Origin: an uncultured Lachnospiraceae bacterium
GTDB lineage: Bacteria; Bacillota; Clostridia; Lachnospirales; Lachnospiraceae
Direction: 5' to 3'
Assembly: GCA_949878435.1 (NCBI GenBank)
Contig: CATLAK010000001.1
Coordinates: 186,001 to 250,000, forward strand
DNA length: 64,000 nucleotides
Position 1 is the stretch's first letter. Each line of letters begins with the position of its first letter. Below are positions 18,917 to 27,197 of this stretch, one piece after another. The notes below the pieces were generated by a model. It did not search any database, was not told where the DNA came from, and worked only from the letters and a program-made list of their open reading frames with translations. Both the position numbers and the translations under genes were made by a program.

Positions 18917-19513
18917 CTATCTTAGGTCCCGGCGGCTTGTGATTTTTAGTTTTTCGAAGATGTTGGACATGTGTTTTTTTACGGTGGATTCTGATATGCA
19001 GAGTTCTTCTGCTATTTCTCGGTTGGTCATGCCTTTTTGGACGAGGAGCGTTATCTGTTTTTCTTGTCTGGTCAGGGTGGACATATCCAGTTTTGGGGGT
19101 TCTTCTTGGTTTTCTTTAGGCTCCTCTGCATTTACAGGCAGATCTTGCTCTGGTCTATGGGGGGATTCGCCTAAAATGAGGTAGCATACAAATCCGTAGA
19201 ATATGGGTCTTAGATCCAGGGCAAGTTCTGCGGGTAAGGCGGTCCAGGTGGTTTCTGTCTGGAGCACGGTGGTGAAAATCAGCATGATGGATTCAAGGTA
19301 GCCCGCTGTGATGGCGTTTCGCTTGAATATGCCTTTTTGTTCGCTCCATCTTGTTCCTTTTTCAAGATAGGGGATGCACAGGATGATACAGCCTGCCAGA
19401 AACATGGCGATATGTCTGGGACTGAAGATCAGCAGGGCTTCTGTCTTTAAAAGGAAGCAAAGAAGGAGCATGTATAGGATGATGGCAGTCAGATTTTTGA
19501 TTGTCCTTTTCAT
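18917..19513 (-). CDS. Membrane-tethered LuxR-type transcriptional regulator
   Basis: A 198-residue protein with about four hydrophobic segments in the N-terminal 115 residues, an acidic Pro/Glu-rich linker (about 117-140), and a C-terminal LuxR/GerE helix-turn-helix (about 144-195: LTRQEKQITLLVQKGMTNRE, then SESTVKKHMSNIFEKL). The HTH is complete, so it should bind DNA while anchored in the membrane. Its start overlaps the stop of the upstream membrane gene (ATGA), implying coupled synthesis. The target and signal are unknown. Its stop lies 35 bases from the palindromic element A. Confidence 0.85.
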   Translation of the reverse strand: MKRTIKNLTAIILYMLLLCFLLKTEALLIFSPRHIAMFLAGCIILCIPYLEKGTRWSEQKGIFKRNAITAGYLESIMLIFTTVLQTETTWTALPAELALDLRPIFYGFVCYLILGESPHRPEQDLPVNAEEPKENQEEPPKLDMSTLTRQEKQITLLVQKGMTNREIAEELCISESTVKKHMSNIFEKLKITSRRDLR

Positions 19514-19971
19514 TGGTTGATGTATTCCTGTATTTTCATATTCAGTCTTGCCTGCAGGGGTAAGAGGATCAGCGTGATTCCCATGCCGTAAATAAGGGTA
19601 AGCATAGATACCGAAAAGCTGGGACCAAGCATTAGCGGGTCATCCATGTTGTAAAGGATAAAGACGCCTTGTATGGCACAGATGAATACCGATAAGATCA
19701 GCAGAATCTTGATGGTCAGGCTCACGGACTCTTTGGCACGCTTTAGCTCTATCAGACTTTTCGCTTCCTTCCTGCCAATTACCAGGCGGAATGCGTGATT
19801 GAAGTCCTTAAGCAGTCCTCCCGAAATCAGCAGCGGTATCAAAAACAGAATAAGGTAAAGAATCGTGTAACCGTCCAAAAACCTGAGCACATAACTTCCG
19901 TCCATTCCAAATGATGTGGCGCACATGACGACCGTCAATAAGATGACGCTGAGAATTGATAATAAATACAT
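19510..19971 (-). CDS. Membrane protein with a MotA/TolQ-like C-terminal half
   Basis: A 153-residue protein with four hydrophobic segments. The last part, LGPSFSVSMLTLIYGMGITL, resembles the MotA/TolQ/ExbB block that ends in ALLTTxYGxxxA; the N-terminal GYTILYLILFLIPLLISGGL fits the same family loosely. Ion-channel function is only suggested by this resemblance. No motB or flagellar gene is nearby. Its ATGA overlap with the membrane LuxR regulator suggests it acts as sensor or partner of that protein. The start has a strong GGAGG site. Confidence 0.55.
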   Translation of the reverse strand: MYLLSILSVILLTVVMCATSFGMDGSYVLRFLDGYTILYLILFLIPLLISGGLLKDFNHAFRLVIGRKEAKSLIELKRAKESVSLTIKILLILSVFICAIQGVFILYNMDDPLMLGPSFSVSMLTLIYGMGITLILLPLQARLNMKIQEYINQ

Positions 19972-20032
19972 ATTGATTCCTCCTTTTGTTTGGGTTTTTA
20001 TGATTTCATTTTATTGGGTGTATGGGAAAAAG

Positions 20033-20066
20033 AAAATACTACTTTTAATGGAAAAAGTAGTATTTT
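20033..20066. promoter_or_regulatory. AT-rich dyad between hisS and the membrane/LuxR operon
   Basis: AAAATACTACTTTT (20033-20046) pairs with AAAAAGTAGTATTTT (20052-20066) around a short spacer. It can serve as the hisS terminator (minus strand, T-rich after the stem). Its position 60 bases upstream of the operon start at 19971 also allows it to be an operator for the LuxR-type product. Confidence 0.5.
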
Positions 20067-20115
20067 TCGTAGTAGTACCCATTATTTTCAAAAATCTGCA
20101 TTTCACCGCATCTTT

Positions 20116-21375
20116 TTAGCGAAGGGGATTTTTATAAAATTCCTGGAAGTCTGTATAGCCTTCCTTCATAAGCTGTTCCTTCTGGAATTTCTTGTTCTTG
20201 TTCATTCTGACCACCAGCACTTGCTTGCCTTCGCCGCGTTCCTTCTGTGCCTTGGCAATCACCTTGCAAAGTTCCTCCCCGGGAAGTCCTTTTTCCAAAA
20301 GGTAGGCAGCCTTAACCGGCTGGGAGGGCACCTTGAATCCGCTCTCTGTAAGCAGCAGGATAATCCGCTCAAAACCAATGGAAAAACCGCATGCCGGCAC
20401 GTCATTTCCGGTGAACTTTCCTACCATTTTGTCGTACCTTCCGCCGCCGCCGCAGCTTCCCCCAAATTCAGGCATTGCAATCTCAAAGATCGTGCCTGTA
20501 TAGTAGGACATTCCGCGCACCAGCGTGGGATCAAATACAAGTTCGAAGTCGGAACACTGGGTTGCGCGCACGCTTTCCATGATCTCCTGAAGGCTGATTC
20601 TCACTTCCTCCTCCAGATAATCCCCTAACTCCTCCGCAAGAAAGCTAAGCCCGTCCCCGGCGTTTTTCATCCCTTTAAACAACGCCAGATACTTATCCAC
20701 ACTTTCCTTTGCAAATCCATTCTTTAACAGCTCCTCTTCCACGCCCGTAAGCCCGATCTTGTCCATCTTGTCAAGGGTGATGAAGACACTGTCATAGCTT
20801 TCTTCAGCAAATCCGCTGTATGCAGCCATTGCCTTTAGAATTCTTCTCTCATTGATCCTGATCTGGAAATTCTTAAATCCAAGCCTGCCAAGCGTGGTGG
20901 TCGTTGCCAGTATCAGTTCTATTTCTGCAAGATTGGAGGGTTCCCCCAGTATATCAATATCACACTGCATGAACTGACGGTAGCGCCCTCTCTGCGGCCG
21001 GTCTGCCCTCCACACATTTCCCATCTGGAGCGCCTTAAAGGGGGTTGGCAGTTCATTTGCATGGTTAGAATAAAACCGCACAAGGGGAACCGTCAAATCA
21101 TAGCGAAGTCCGCCGTCCACCAAATCCTTTTCACTTTCCGCCGTCTCTAAATTCAGCTTTTCTCCTCTTTTCAAAATCTTAAAGATCAGCTTTTCATTCT
21201 CACCGCCCTGTTTATTGCTCAGATTCTCAATATTTTCCACGCAGGGCGTCTCGATGGACGTAAACCCAAAAGCTCCGTAAGTTTCCTTAATCACACTGAT
21301 TACATAATCCCTGATCTGCATCTCCTCAGGAAGGATATCCTTCATACCGGTAACCGGCTTTTTACTCAATGCCAT
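20116..21375 (-). CDS. hisS: Histidine-tRNA ligase
   Basis: A class II aminoacyl-tRNA synthetase of 419 residues. Motif 2 (QMGNVWRADRPQRGRYRQF), the histidine-specific LVRGMSYYTG block (usually LVRGLxYYTG) and motif 3 (GFSIGFERI) are present, with the anticodon-binding domain after about residue 325. The presence of the LVRG and motif 2 Arg residues argues for a real synthetase and not the HisZ regulator. I choose ATG 21375. The in-frame ATG at 21387 overlaps the GGAGG ribosome site that serves 21375. No T-box is seen in the short upstream region. Confidence 0.93.
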   Translation of the reverse strand: MALSKKPVTGMKDILPEEMQIRDYVISVIKETYGAFGFTSIETPCVENIENLSNKQGGENEKLIFKILKRGEKLNLETAESEKDLVDGGLRYDLTVPLVRFYSNHANELPTPFKALQMGNVWRADRPQRGRYRQFMQCDIDILGEPSNLAEIELILATTTTLGRLGFKNFQIRINERRILKAMAAYSGFAEESYDSVFITLDKMDKIGLTGVEEELLKNGFAKESVDKYLALFKGMKNAGDGLSFLAEELGDYLEEEVRISLQEIMESVRATQCSDFELVFDPTLVRGMSYYTGTIFEIAMPEFGGSCGGGGRYDKMVGKFTGNDVPACGFSIGFERIILLLTESGFKVPSQPVKAAYLLEKGLPGEELCKVIAKAQKERGEGKQVLVVRMNKNKKFQKEQLMKEGYTDFQEFYKNPLR

Positions 21376-21425
21376 CTTTTCCTCCATTCCGTTTTCCTTC
21401 TGTTTGTCGATTCATATACTTTGCA

Positions 21426-21454
21426 ATTTTACACTTTTTCGCCCTATAATGCAA
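21426..21454 (-). promoter_or_regulatory. Probable hisS promoter
   Basis: On the minus strand TTGCAT (21454-21449), a 17-bp spacer and TAAAAT (21431-21426), about 50 bases upstream of the hisS start. It physically overlaps a TATAAT of the divergent DAHP synthase promoter region. Confidence 0.6.
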
Positions 21455-21473
21455 GCATCCGGCAGTTTTTTCC

Positions 21474-21502
21474 TTGTAATTCCCATTTTGGTATATTATA
21501 AT
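21474..21502 (+). promoter_or_regulatory. Probable DAHP synthase promoter
   Basis: TTGTAA (21474-21479), a 17-bp spacer and a consensus TATAAT (21497-21502), 30 bases before the start. A second weaker set, TTGCAA (21421) and TATAAT (21445) with an 18-bp spacer, lies just upstream. Confidence 0.7.
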
Positions 21503-21531
21503 GTACGAGGTTACTCAAGGAGGAAAAAATT

Positions 21532-22560
21532 ATGTCATTTGAATTTATAAAAAAGCTGCCCACACCGGATGAGATCAGGAGCCAGTTCGCCGTTCCTTCT
21601 GATCTGGTAAAGGTGAAAGAAGAAAAAGACAGGGAAATCCGTGACGTCATTACGGGAAAAAGCAAGAAATTTCTCGTTATTATCGGTCCCTGCTCTGCCG
21701 ATAACGAAGATGCTGTATGCGATTATGTGACCCGCCTTGCAAAGGTCAATGAAAAGGTAAAAGATAAATTGATCCTGATTCCCCGTATCTATACCAATAA
21801 GCCCAGAACTACAGGGGAAGGGTACAAGGGAATCGTGCATCAGCCTGACCCGGAACAAAAACCTGATTTTCTTGCCGGTCTGATCGCTATGCGCAAGATG
21901 CATATCCGTGCCATTGCAGAATCCGGTCTTACCGCTGCCGATGAGATGCTTTATCCCGAAAACTGGGGGTATGTGTCAGACATCCTCTCCTATGTGGCAA
22001 TCGGTGCCCGTTCCGTGGAGGATCAGCAGCACAGGATCGTAGTCAGTGGATTTGACATCCCTGCAGGTATGAAGAATCCCACCAGCGGCAACCTGACAGT
22101 CATGCTCAATTCCGTATATGCGTCCCAGCATGCCCACTCCTTCATCTACAGAGGCTGGGAGGTTAAGACCAACGGCAATGAACTTGCCCACACCGTCTTA
22201 AGAGGGGCAACCAACAAGCACGGCGGAAATCTTCCCAATTACCATTATGAAGATTTGAATCTCCTGCTCAATCTGTATAATGAGCGTGATCTGAAAAATC
22301 CTGCCGCCATCATCGATACAAACCACAGCAACTCCAACAAAGAGTTTAAGCAGCAGATCCGCATCGTAAAGGAAGTCATGCACAGCCGCAAACTGAACGC
22401 CGATATTCACAAGCTGGTAAAAGGCGTCATGGTAGAAAGCTACATTGAAGAGGGCTGTCAGAAAGTAGGCGGCGGCATCTACGGAAAATCTATTACAGAC
22501 CCCTGCCTTGGCTGGGAAGATACCGAACAATTGATTTATGCTATTGCCGAATATGAATAG
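21532..22560 (+). CDS. aroF: 3-deoxy-7-phosphoheptulonate synthase (class I DAHP synthase)
   Basis: A 342-residue AroF/G/H-type enzyme joining phosphoenolpyruvate and erythrose 4-phosphate, the entry to aromatic amino acid synthesis. Family blocks: VIIGPCSADN, IPRIYTNKPRTTGEGYKG, GARSVEDQQHR, NPTSGNLTVMLNSV and IIDTNHSNSNK (metal and PEP site). The N-terminal 40 residues match the extension used for feedback control in this class. The start has an AAGGAGG site. It stands alone, divergent from hisS. Which aromatic amino acid regulates it cannot be read from sequence. Confidence 0.94.
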   Translation: MSFEFIKKLPTPDEIRSQFAVPSDLVKVKEEKDREIRDVITGKSKKFLVIIGPCSADNEDAVCDYVTRLAKVNEKVKDKLILIPRIYTNKPRTTGEGYKGIVHQPDPEQKPDFLAGLIAMRKMHIRAIAESGLTAADEMLYPENWGYVSDILSYVAIGARSVEDQQHRIVVSGFDIPAGMKNPTSGNLTVMLNSVYASQHAHSFIYRGWEVKTNGNELAHTVLRGATNKHGGNLPNYHYEDLNLLLNLYNERDLKNPAAIIDTNHSNSNKEFKQQIRIVKEVMHSRKLNADIHKLVKGVMVESYIEEGCQKVGGGIYGKSITDPCLGWEDTEQLIYAIAEYE

Positions 22561-22587
22561 AGAATGCCGCGTTTAACGCGGCATTCT
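22561..22587. terminator. Hairpin between convergent aroF and xerD
   Basis: AGAATGCCGCG / CGCGGCATTCT forms an 11-bp perfect stem with a 5-nt loop immediately after the aroF stop and 18 bases from the xerD stop. It is probably shared by both genes. T runs are weak. Confidence 0.65.
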
Positions 22588-22605
22588 CTGATTTAACGGA
22601 ACTTT

Positions 22606-23490
22606 TCAACCTCTTGGATGGGACTTGGCGTATACTTCCCGTATTCTGTTATGATTCATATTTGCATAAATCTGTGTTGTGGAAATATCTGAATGTCCAA
22701 GCATCTCCTGCACACTGCGTAAATCCGCACCGTTTTCTACCAGATGTGCCGCAAAAGAATGGCGCAATGTATGCGGCGTGATTTCTTCCGTAATCCCTGC
22801 CTTTTTGGCATAAAACTTAATCAATTTCCAAAAACCCTGCCGGCTCATGGGCTGCCCCGAACAATTGACGAACAAATATTCCGAATCCCTGTCTGAGATC
22901 ATAGCGGCACGTGTTCCGCCCAGATACCGCACCAGTGCACTCTTCGCTTCGTTTCCAAAAGGAATCACCCTCTCCTTCCCTGTATCCCTGCAGATCAGAT
23001 AACCCATGTGAAGGTTCACATCCTTTTGCTTAAGGGTGATCAATTCTGTGACTCTGATTCCAGTGGCATATAAAAGCTCCAACATCGCTTTATCGCGTAT
23101 TTCTTTATGCGTATCGCCTGAAGGCTGCTCTAATAACCGGACAATTTCTTCCGTGGAAAGAATTTCCGGCATCTTCTTTTCAATTTTGGGCGCGTGAAGC
23201 ATTTCTGCCACATCTTCACTCACCATTCCCTCTTTATACAAGTAATGATAAAAGGTCTTAAGTGACGCAATATTCCTTGATATCGTGGCGGATGAAAACT
23301 TATTCTTTTCCAAATATAGTATATAGGAATTTAGGTTCGTGGATGTGATTTTACGCACATCTTTAATCCCCTGCTCCTCCATATAATTCCTTACTTTTAT
23401 CAAGTCCCTGCGGTAAGACATTTCTGTATTCTCAGAGGTTTTCCTGATGTTATGTAAATAAATTATAAACGCATTGATTTCTGCTTCCAT
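22606..23490 (-). CDS. xerD: Tyrosine recombinase XerD/XerC-like
   Basis: A 294-residue site-specific recombinase that normally resolves chromosome dimers at dif. It has an N-terminal SAM-like core-binding domain (about 1-85). The catalytic residues of the C-terminal domain are visible: Arg in ATGIRVTEL, HTLRHS (His and Arg), the HxxxxxxQ helix block (MLGHSDISTTQIY) and the nucleophile Tyr in TTQIYANM. The gene neighbours spoIIM as in many Clostridia, which favours the housekeeping enzyme over a mobile-element integrase. No dif site was identified here. Confidence 0.85.
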   Translation of the reverse strand: MEAEINAFIIYLHNIRKTSENTEMSYRRDLIKVRNYMEEQGIKDVRKITSTNLNSYILYLEKNKFSSATISRNIASLKTFYHYLYKEGMVSEDVAEMLHAPKIEKKMPEILSTEEIVRLLEQPSGDTHKEIRDKAMLELLYATGIRVTELITLKQKDVNLHMGYLICRDTGKERVIPFGNEAKSALVRYLGGTRAAMISDRDSEYLFVNCSGQPMSRQGFWKLIKFYAKKAGITEEITPHTLRHSFAAHLVENGADLRSVQEMLGHSDISTTQIYANMNHNRIREVYAKSHPRG

Positions 23491-23682
23491 CTAAAATACG
23501 CTTCTCCCTCACCAATTCCCGTTTACATAAACTAGGTCTAGGTATCATTATAATCAGAAAAAGAGAGAAAATCAAATGCATTTTTTGCTTTGTTTATGCG
23601 TATTTTTGAAGATTTTTGAAAAAAACACCAGATATCGCAAATGCTAAATTGTGTTAATACCATATATTGTAAAAAAAATATT
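23491..23682. other. AT-rich intergenic region xerD-spoIIM
   Basis: About 190 bases, very AT-rich, upstream of xerD and just past the spoIIM stop. I see no convincing hairpin, promoter pair or small gene. Confidence 0.5.
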
Positions 23683-24288
23683 TTAAAAAATTTTTACAAG
23701 GTCGGAAATCAGTATTGGGTTAACATAACTTTCCAGTATGCATCCGATTATAATTACCATTATAATCCACACAAGACCAATTGCCTGCCTTATATATTGC
23801 TGTCTTCTGCCCTTATAGTAAGGAGGGCTGTATTTTTCCTGGAAATGCCCCCTGGTGCAATTCTCATAGCACCATCCCAAAAGCATAATCTGTGCAGGAA
23901 TCAAAAGCAGCTGATGGGGAAACATTCCCCCCAATAGCAGGAGCAGCCCTCTTATTCCGTACCGGATAATTGCCGTTGTAATCGTCATGCCGGTAAGTAT
24001 TCCCTGCCATATGATACATGCATAGACAGAAACAATTCCCAGACCTGTTGTGGACAAAAGCAAAAGAAGGGCTCCCTCCCCCATTCTGTGTTTCAGGACA
24101 TACCCGAAAAACCTGCCGCTGTCAACTTCAATGTATTTCAGTCTGCTCACGGAAGCCTGGCTGAAAATACCGTTTTCCGACAGAAGTATCTCATCTGCCA
24201 TGTTCATGATCAGGACGCCTAACAAAAAACTGCCCAGAAATAAGTAAAACCAGAATATGTAAACACTTCCTTTTCCCGTTTTGTTCAT
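23683..24288 (-). CDS. spoIIM: Stage II sporulation protein M
   Basis: A protein of about 201 residues with five hydrophobic segments, the usual SpoIIM layout. Blocks such as FYLFLGSFLLGVLI near the N-terminus, and HGxxE-like and PHQLLLIPAQ regions in the second half fit the family. SpoIIM works with SpoIIP and SpoIID in forespore engulfment. The frame is open to 24456, but that would overlap the Nudix gene by 95 bases with unrelated sequence. I therefore take the ATG at 24288 (MNKTGKGSVYIFW), although its ribosome site is weak. Confidence 0.78.
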   Translation of the reverse strand: MNKTGKGSVYIFWFYLFLGSFLLGVLIMNMADEILLSENGIFSQASVSRLKYIEVDSGRFFGYVLKHRMGEGALLLLLSTTGLGIVSVYACIIWQGILTGMTITTAIIRYGIRGLLLLLGGMFPHQLLLIPAQIMLLGWCYENCTRGHFQEKYSPPYYKGRRQQYIRQAIGLVWIIMVIIIGCILESYVNPILISDLVKIF

Positions 24289-24361
24289 TACACATTGTCC
24301 CAATTTCAGGTTTAAATAAATATATGAAAAACAGGCAGCACATATGCACTGCCTGTAAAAT

Positions 24362-24898
24362 CTATTTGCCATATTTGTCCTTATATGCCAAAATCGCGGC
24401 GACGGTTTTAGCATCCTGAATCTCCCCTGCATAAATCTTTTTGGCAAGCTCTTCAACCGTATAGACGCCTACATTGACATACTCATCTTCATCTAAATGC
24501 TGCTTGCCCGGCTTAAGCCCTTTTGCAAGATAAACATCGATCTTCTCGTTACAAAAGGCTACCGTAGTGTGAATGGTAAGAAGCAGTTCCATATGTTCAG
24601 CCGTATATCCTGTTTCCTCCGCCAATTCCCTTGCAGCCGCTTCCATGGTAGGTTCCGATTCGCAATTTAAGCCTCCGGCTGGTATCTCAAGGGTATATCT
24701 TTCAAGCGCGTTACGGTACTGCTTCACCATGATAATGCGCCCCATATCATCCACTGGCACTATCGCCGCGGCTCCCTTATGCTTAATAAAATCCCACTTT
24801 ACAATATTACCGTTGGGCACCTGCATAGTGTCCTGATAATAATCTATGATTGCACCGTGGGCAACCAAATCTCTGGACAATCTTTTAAATTCTTCCAT
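24362..24898 (-). CDS. Nudix hydrolase, ADP-ribose pyrophosphatase type
   Basis: A 178-residue enzyme with a full Nudix box running from GGLNCESEP through AARELAEETGY (about residues 75-98), which binds Mg2+ and cleaves nucleoside diphosphate-linked substrates. The upstream IIMVKQYRNALERYTLEIPAG block is typical of the ADP-ribose/ADP-sugar subgroup. It lies 19 bases after the aminotransferase stop on the same strand and is probably co-transcribed. The exact substrate is inference. Confidence 0.9.
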   Translation of the reverse strand: MEEFKRLSRDLVAHGAIIDYYQDTMQVPNGNIVKWDFIKHKGAAAIVPVDDMGRIIMVKQYRNALERYTLEIPAGGLNCESEPTMEAAARELAEETGYTAEHMELLLTIHTTVAFCNEKIDVYLAKGLKPGKQHLDEDEYVNVGVYTVEELAKKIYAGEIQDAKTVAAILAYKDKYGK

Positions 24899-24917
24899 CC
24901 TTCTTTGACTCCTATAT

Positions 24918-26204
24918 CTATTTACTTTGAAGAAGCTTTTCTACACTGACCAGCTTTACGCAAAGTACAAATAAATCTGTTGCTATAGACAATTCTTCTT
25001 CAGACGGGAATGTGGGTGCTATACGGATATTGCTGTCCTTGGGATCTTTCTTGTAGGGGTAAGTCGCCCCTGCTCCTGTCAGGACAACCCCTGCCTCCTT
25101 GCACCTATTCACGATTTCCTTTGCACATCCTTCCATCGCTTCAAAGGAAATGAAATAACCGCCATTGGGCTTTGTCCATGAACCAATTTCCAAACCGTCA
25201 AGTTCCTTCGAAAGGACCGCTTCTATCGCCTCAAACTTCGGACGCATAATTGCCGCATGCTTCATCATATGCGCCTTCATGCCGTCAATATTTTTGAAGT
25301 AGAGCACATGACGGAGCTGATTGAGTTTATCAGGTCCAATGGTCTGAATCGTCATCGTGTTCTTAATGGAGTCTAAGTTTGCCTTGGAAGAAGCAAGCGC
25401 CGAAATCCCTGAGCCGGGAAAAGTAACTTTGGATGTGGATACAAATTCATAGACCATATCCGTATTTCCCGCTTTTTCACACTCACCTAATATTTCAAGC
25501 AGCTGGTCATTTTTGTCTTCATACAAATCGTGGATGGCATATGCATTATCCCAATAAATTCTGAAATCCTCAGCTGCCGGTTTTAAAGAGGCAAATCTCT
25601 TTACCGTTTCATCCGAATAAGTATAGCCCTGGGGATTTGAATATTTCGGCACACACCAGATTCCTTTTACTGCCGGATCTTCATTGACATACTTTTCTAC
25701 AAGATCCATATCCGGTCCGTCGCAGGTCATGGGAATATTAATCATTTCGATACCAAACTGTTCTGTAATTGCAAAATGCCGATCATATCCCGGCACAGGG
25801 CATAAGAATTTTACCTTATCCAATTTGCACCATGGTGTGCTTCCAAGTACGCCGAAAAGCATGGAACGTGCAACCGTATCATACATAATGTTAAGACTGG
25901 AATTTCCAAAAACAATAATTTTATCTTCAGAAACACCTATCATATCTGCCATAAGCTTCTTTGCTTCCGGAATGCCATCCAAAAGCCCGTAATTTCTGCA
26001 GTCCACCCCTGATGAGGTCTTTAAATTGGTATTCGACCTTATGACTTCCAGAAAGTCTCTTTCCATATCCAGCTGGGACGGAGAAGGCTTTCCTCTGGAC
26101 ATATCCAGTTTCAGTCCCTTTGCCTTTGCTTCCTCATACTGCTTGTTCAAATCTTCTTTCAGCGCAAGCAATTCATTTTCACTCAGTTCCTTGTATGCCT
26201 TCAT
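24918..26204 (-). CDS. Class Ic PLP-dependent aminotransferase (aspartate aminotransferase type)
   Basis: A 428-residue fold-type I enzyme. SRGKPSPSQLDMERDF, then KYSNPQGYTYS, WDNAYAIHDL and the PLP lysine in STSKVTFPGSGIS identify the type Ic aspartate aminotransferase group, which is often described as MocR-like in its aminotransferase domain. No HTH is present. It probably exchanges amino groups between aspartate (or alanine) and 2-oxoglutarate. The start follows AGGAGGGATAT. A GntR-like palindrome lies 45 bases upstream. Confidence 0.88.
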   Translation of the reverse strand: MKAYKELSENELLALKEDLNKQYEEAKAKGLKLDMSRGKPSPSQLDMERDFLEVIRSNTNLKTSSGVDCRNYGLLDGIPEAKKLMADMIGVSEDKIIVFGNSSLNIMYDTVARSMLFGVLGSTPWCKLDKVKFLCPVPGYDRHFAITEQFGIEMINIPMTCDGPDMDLVEKYVNEDPAVKGIWCVPKYSNPQGYTYSDETVKRFASLKPAAEDFRIYWDNAYAIHDLYEDKNDQLLEILGECEKAGNTDMVYEFVSTSKVTFPGSGISALASSKANLDSIKNTMTIQTIGPDKLNQLRHVLYFKNIDGMKAHMMKHAAIMRPKFEAIEAVLSKELDGLEIGSWTKPNGGYFISFEAMEGCAKEIVNRCKEAGVVLTGAGATYPYKKDPKDSNIRIAPTFPSEEELSIATDLFVLCVKLVSVEKLLQSK

Positions 26205-26248
26205 GGTGCATATCCCTCCTGCTTGTATCTTAATGGTATGATTGAATA

Positions 26249-26260
26249 ATTGTATACAAT
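26249..26260. promoter_or_regulatory. Candidate operator palindrome upstream of the aminotransferase
   Basis: ATTGTATACAAT is a perfect 12-bp palindrome 45 bases ahead of the aminotransferase start. It resembles the TTGTATACAA sites bound by FadR-subfamily GntR regulators. No such regulator is in the window. Confidence 0.4.
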
Positions 26261-26306
26261 CAAATGCTCATATCATTTTACTATAACATCTATAGGCAGA
26301 CAAGAT

Positions 26307-27068
26307 TTATTTTTGTACTTTTTTTGATACAATTTTCTCCTCAGCCTGCCGTCCAAATAGCTTTTTCACCAGCCTGCACCCATAAGCATATAGGGAAAAA
26401 TTGTTCTTAACCACATCCAGGAAATATCCCGTATGATTGTCACTGTCCACCGCAACCATTAATGCGGACGCTGAAATCTTCGGATTTACAGTCTGAATAA
26501 CAACATTTGCCTTACATAAATCCTTGAGCGCCTTTTTCTCATATTCCCCCATCTGGTCCATATAGACCAGCAGAATCATACATAGATTCTGGCACTTTAT
26601 CTTGATCTTGCTGAGGCGTTCCGTCTCGCGTCGGAATGCGTTTTCTATATCATAATCTTCCGTGACCCGGAACAGATAGCAGAGTTTGTCTTTAGACAGC
26701 GATAAAACTTTTTTCTGATAATATCCTTCCTTTGTCAGTCTGAATTTTTGTTCGGTCAGCTTCGCTAAAAGCGCGGTTCTATCCGGCAGATACAGTTCGG
26801 ATAGTTCTTTCTCGTCATACCTTTTATCAAACTTTGTACAATCATGCAAAAGAAGAATCGGATATGCTTTGCCAAATAGAAAAATTGCAGCGGCATTACC
26901 GCCGAAAAATCCAATTAATACAGTCAATGTAACTGTTCCATTCGAAGCGCCGTTTCCCTGCATAAATGCTGCACCGACAAGAGAAAGCGAGGCGGCAAAA
27001 ACTAATATAATTCCACTCACTGACATGACCACCGCTTTCTTCATAGTCGGTTTCTTTTCGCCCTGCAT
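26307..27068 (-). CDS. Membrane protein of unknown function
   Basis: A 253-residue protein with two TM segments near the N-terminus (about 10-35 and 45-70) and a large soluble C-terminal part of about 180 residues that is Lys-rich. I do not recognise a family. It is a single gene, divergent from nothing nearby, downstream of rny on the same strand with a terminator between them. Confidence 0.6.
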   Translation of the reverse strand: MQGEKKPTMKKAVVMSVSGIILVFAASLSLVGAAFMQGNGASNGTVTLTVLIGFFGGNAAAIFLFGKAYPILLLHDCTKFDKRYDEKELSELYLPDRTALLAKLTEQKFRLTKEGYYQKKVLSLSKDKLCYLFRVTEDYDIENAFRRETERLSKIKIKCQNLCMILLVYMDQMGEYEKKALKDLCKANVVIQTVNPKISASALMVAVDSDNHTGYFLDVVKNNFSLYAYGCRLVKKLFGRQAEEKIVSKKVQK

Positions 27069-27130
27069 CTGTTTTCCTCCTCCCTAAAAACAGGTATACC
27101 ATTTCATTTCCAAGGGTGCAGTTTCCTATA

Positions 27131-27171
27131 AAATAAAGAAACAGCAGAATCCAAACATCTGAATTCTGCTG
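27131..27171 (-). terminator. rny terminator
   Basis: On the minus strand CAGCAGAAT / ATTCTGCTG (27171-27163 and 27150-27142) forms a stem, followed by TTTCTTTATTTTAT. It lies 27 bases after the rny stop. Confidence 0.8.
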
Positions 27172-27197
27172 CTAGCTTGTCCGTAAATTGAATAAAC

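Noticed and set aside
18670..18942. Open frame across element A, with a similar peptide encoded in element B (53586-53903)
   Set aside because: The peptide similarity follows from core DNA identity. Substitutions keep base pairing more than codons, frames continue into unrelated arms, and no ribosome site is seen.
20116..21375. HisZ regulatory subunit in place of HisS
   Set aside because: Motif 2, the LVRG..YYTG block and the anticodon-binding domain are present, and no hisG is nearby.
21388..21531. T-box or other riboswitch ahead of hisS
   Set aside because: The leader is too short and no T-box sequence or terminator/antiterminator pair is seen.
22606..23490. Integrase of a mobile element
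   Set aside because: Housekeeping neighbours (spoIIM), no attachment repeats and no phage or conjugation genes.
24289..24456. Longer SpoIIM start
   Set aside because: It would overlap the Nudix gene by 95 bases with residues unlike SpoIIM.
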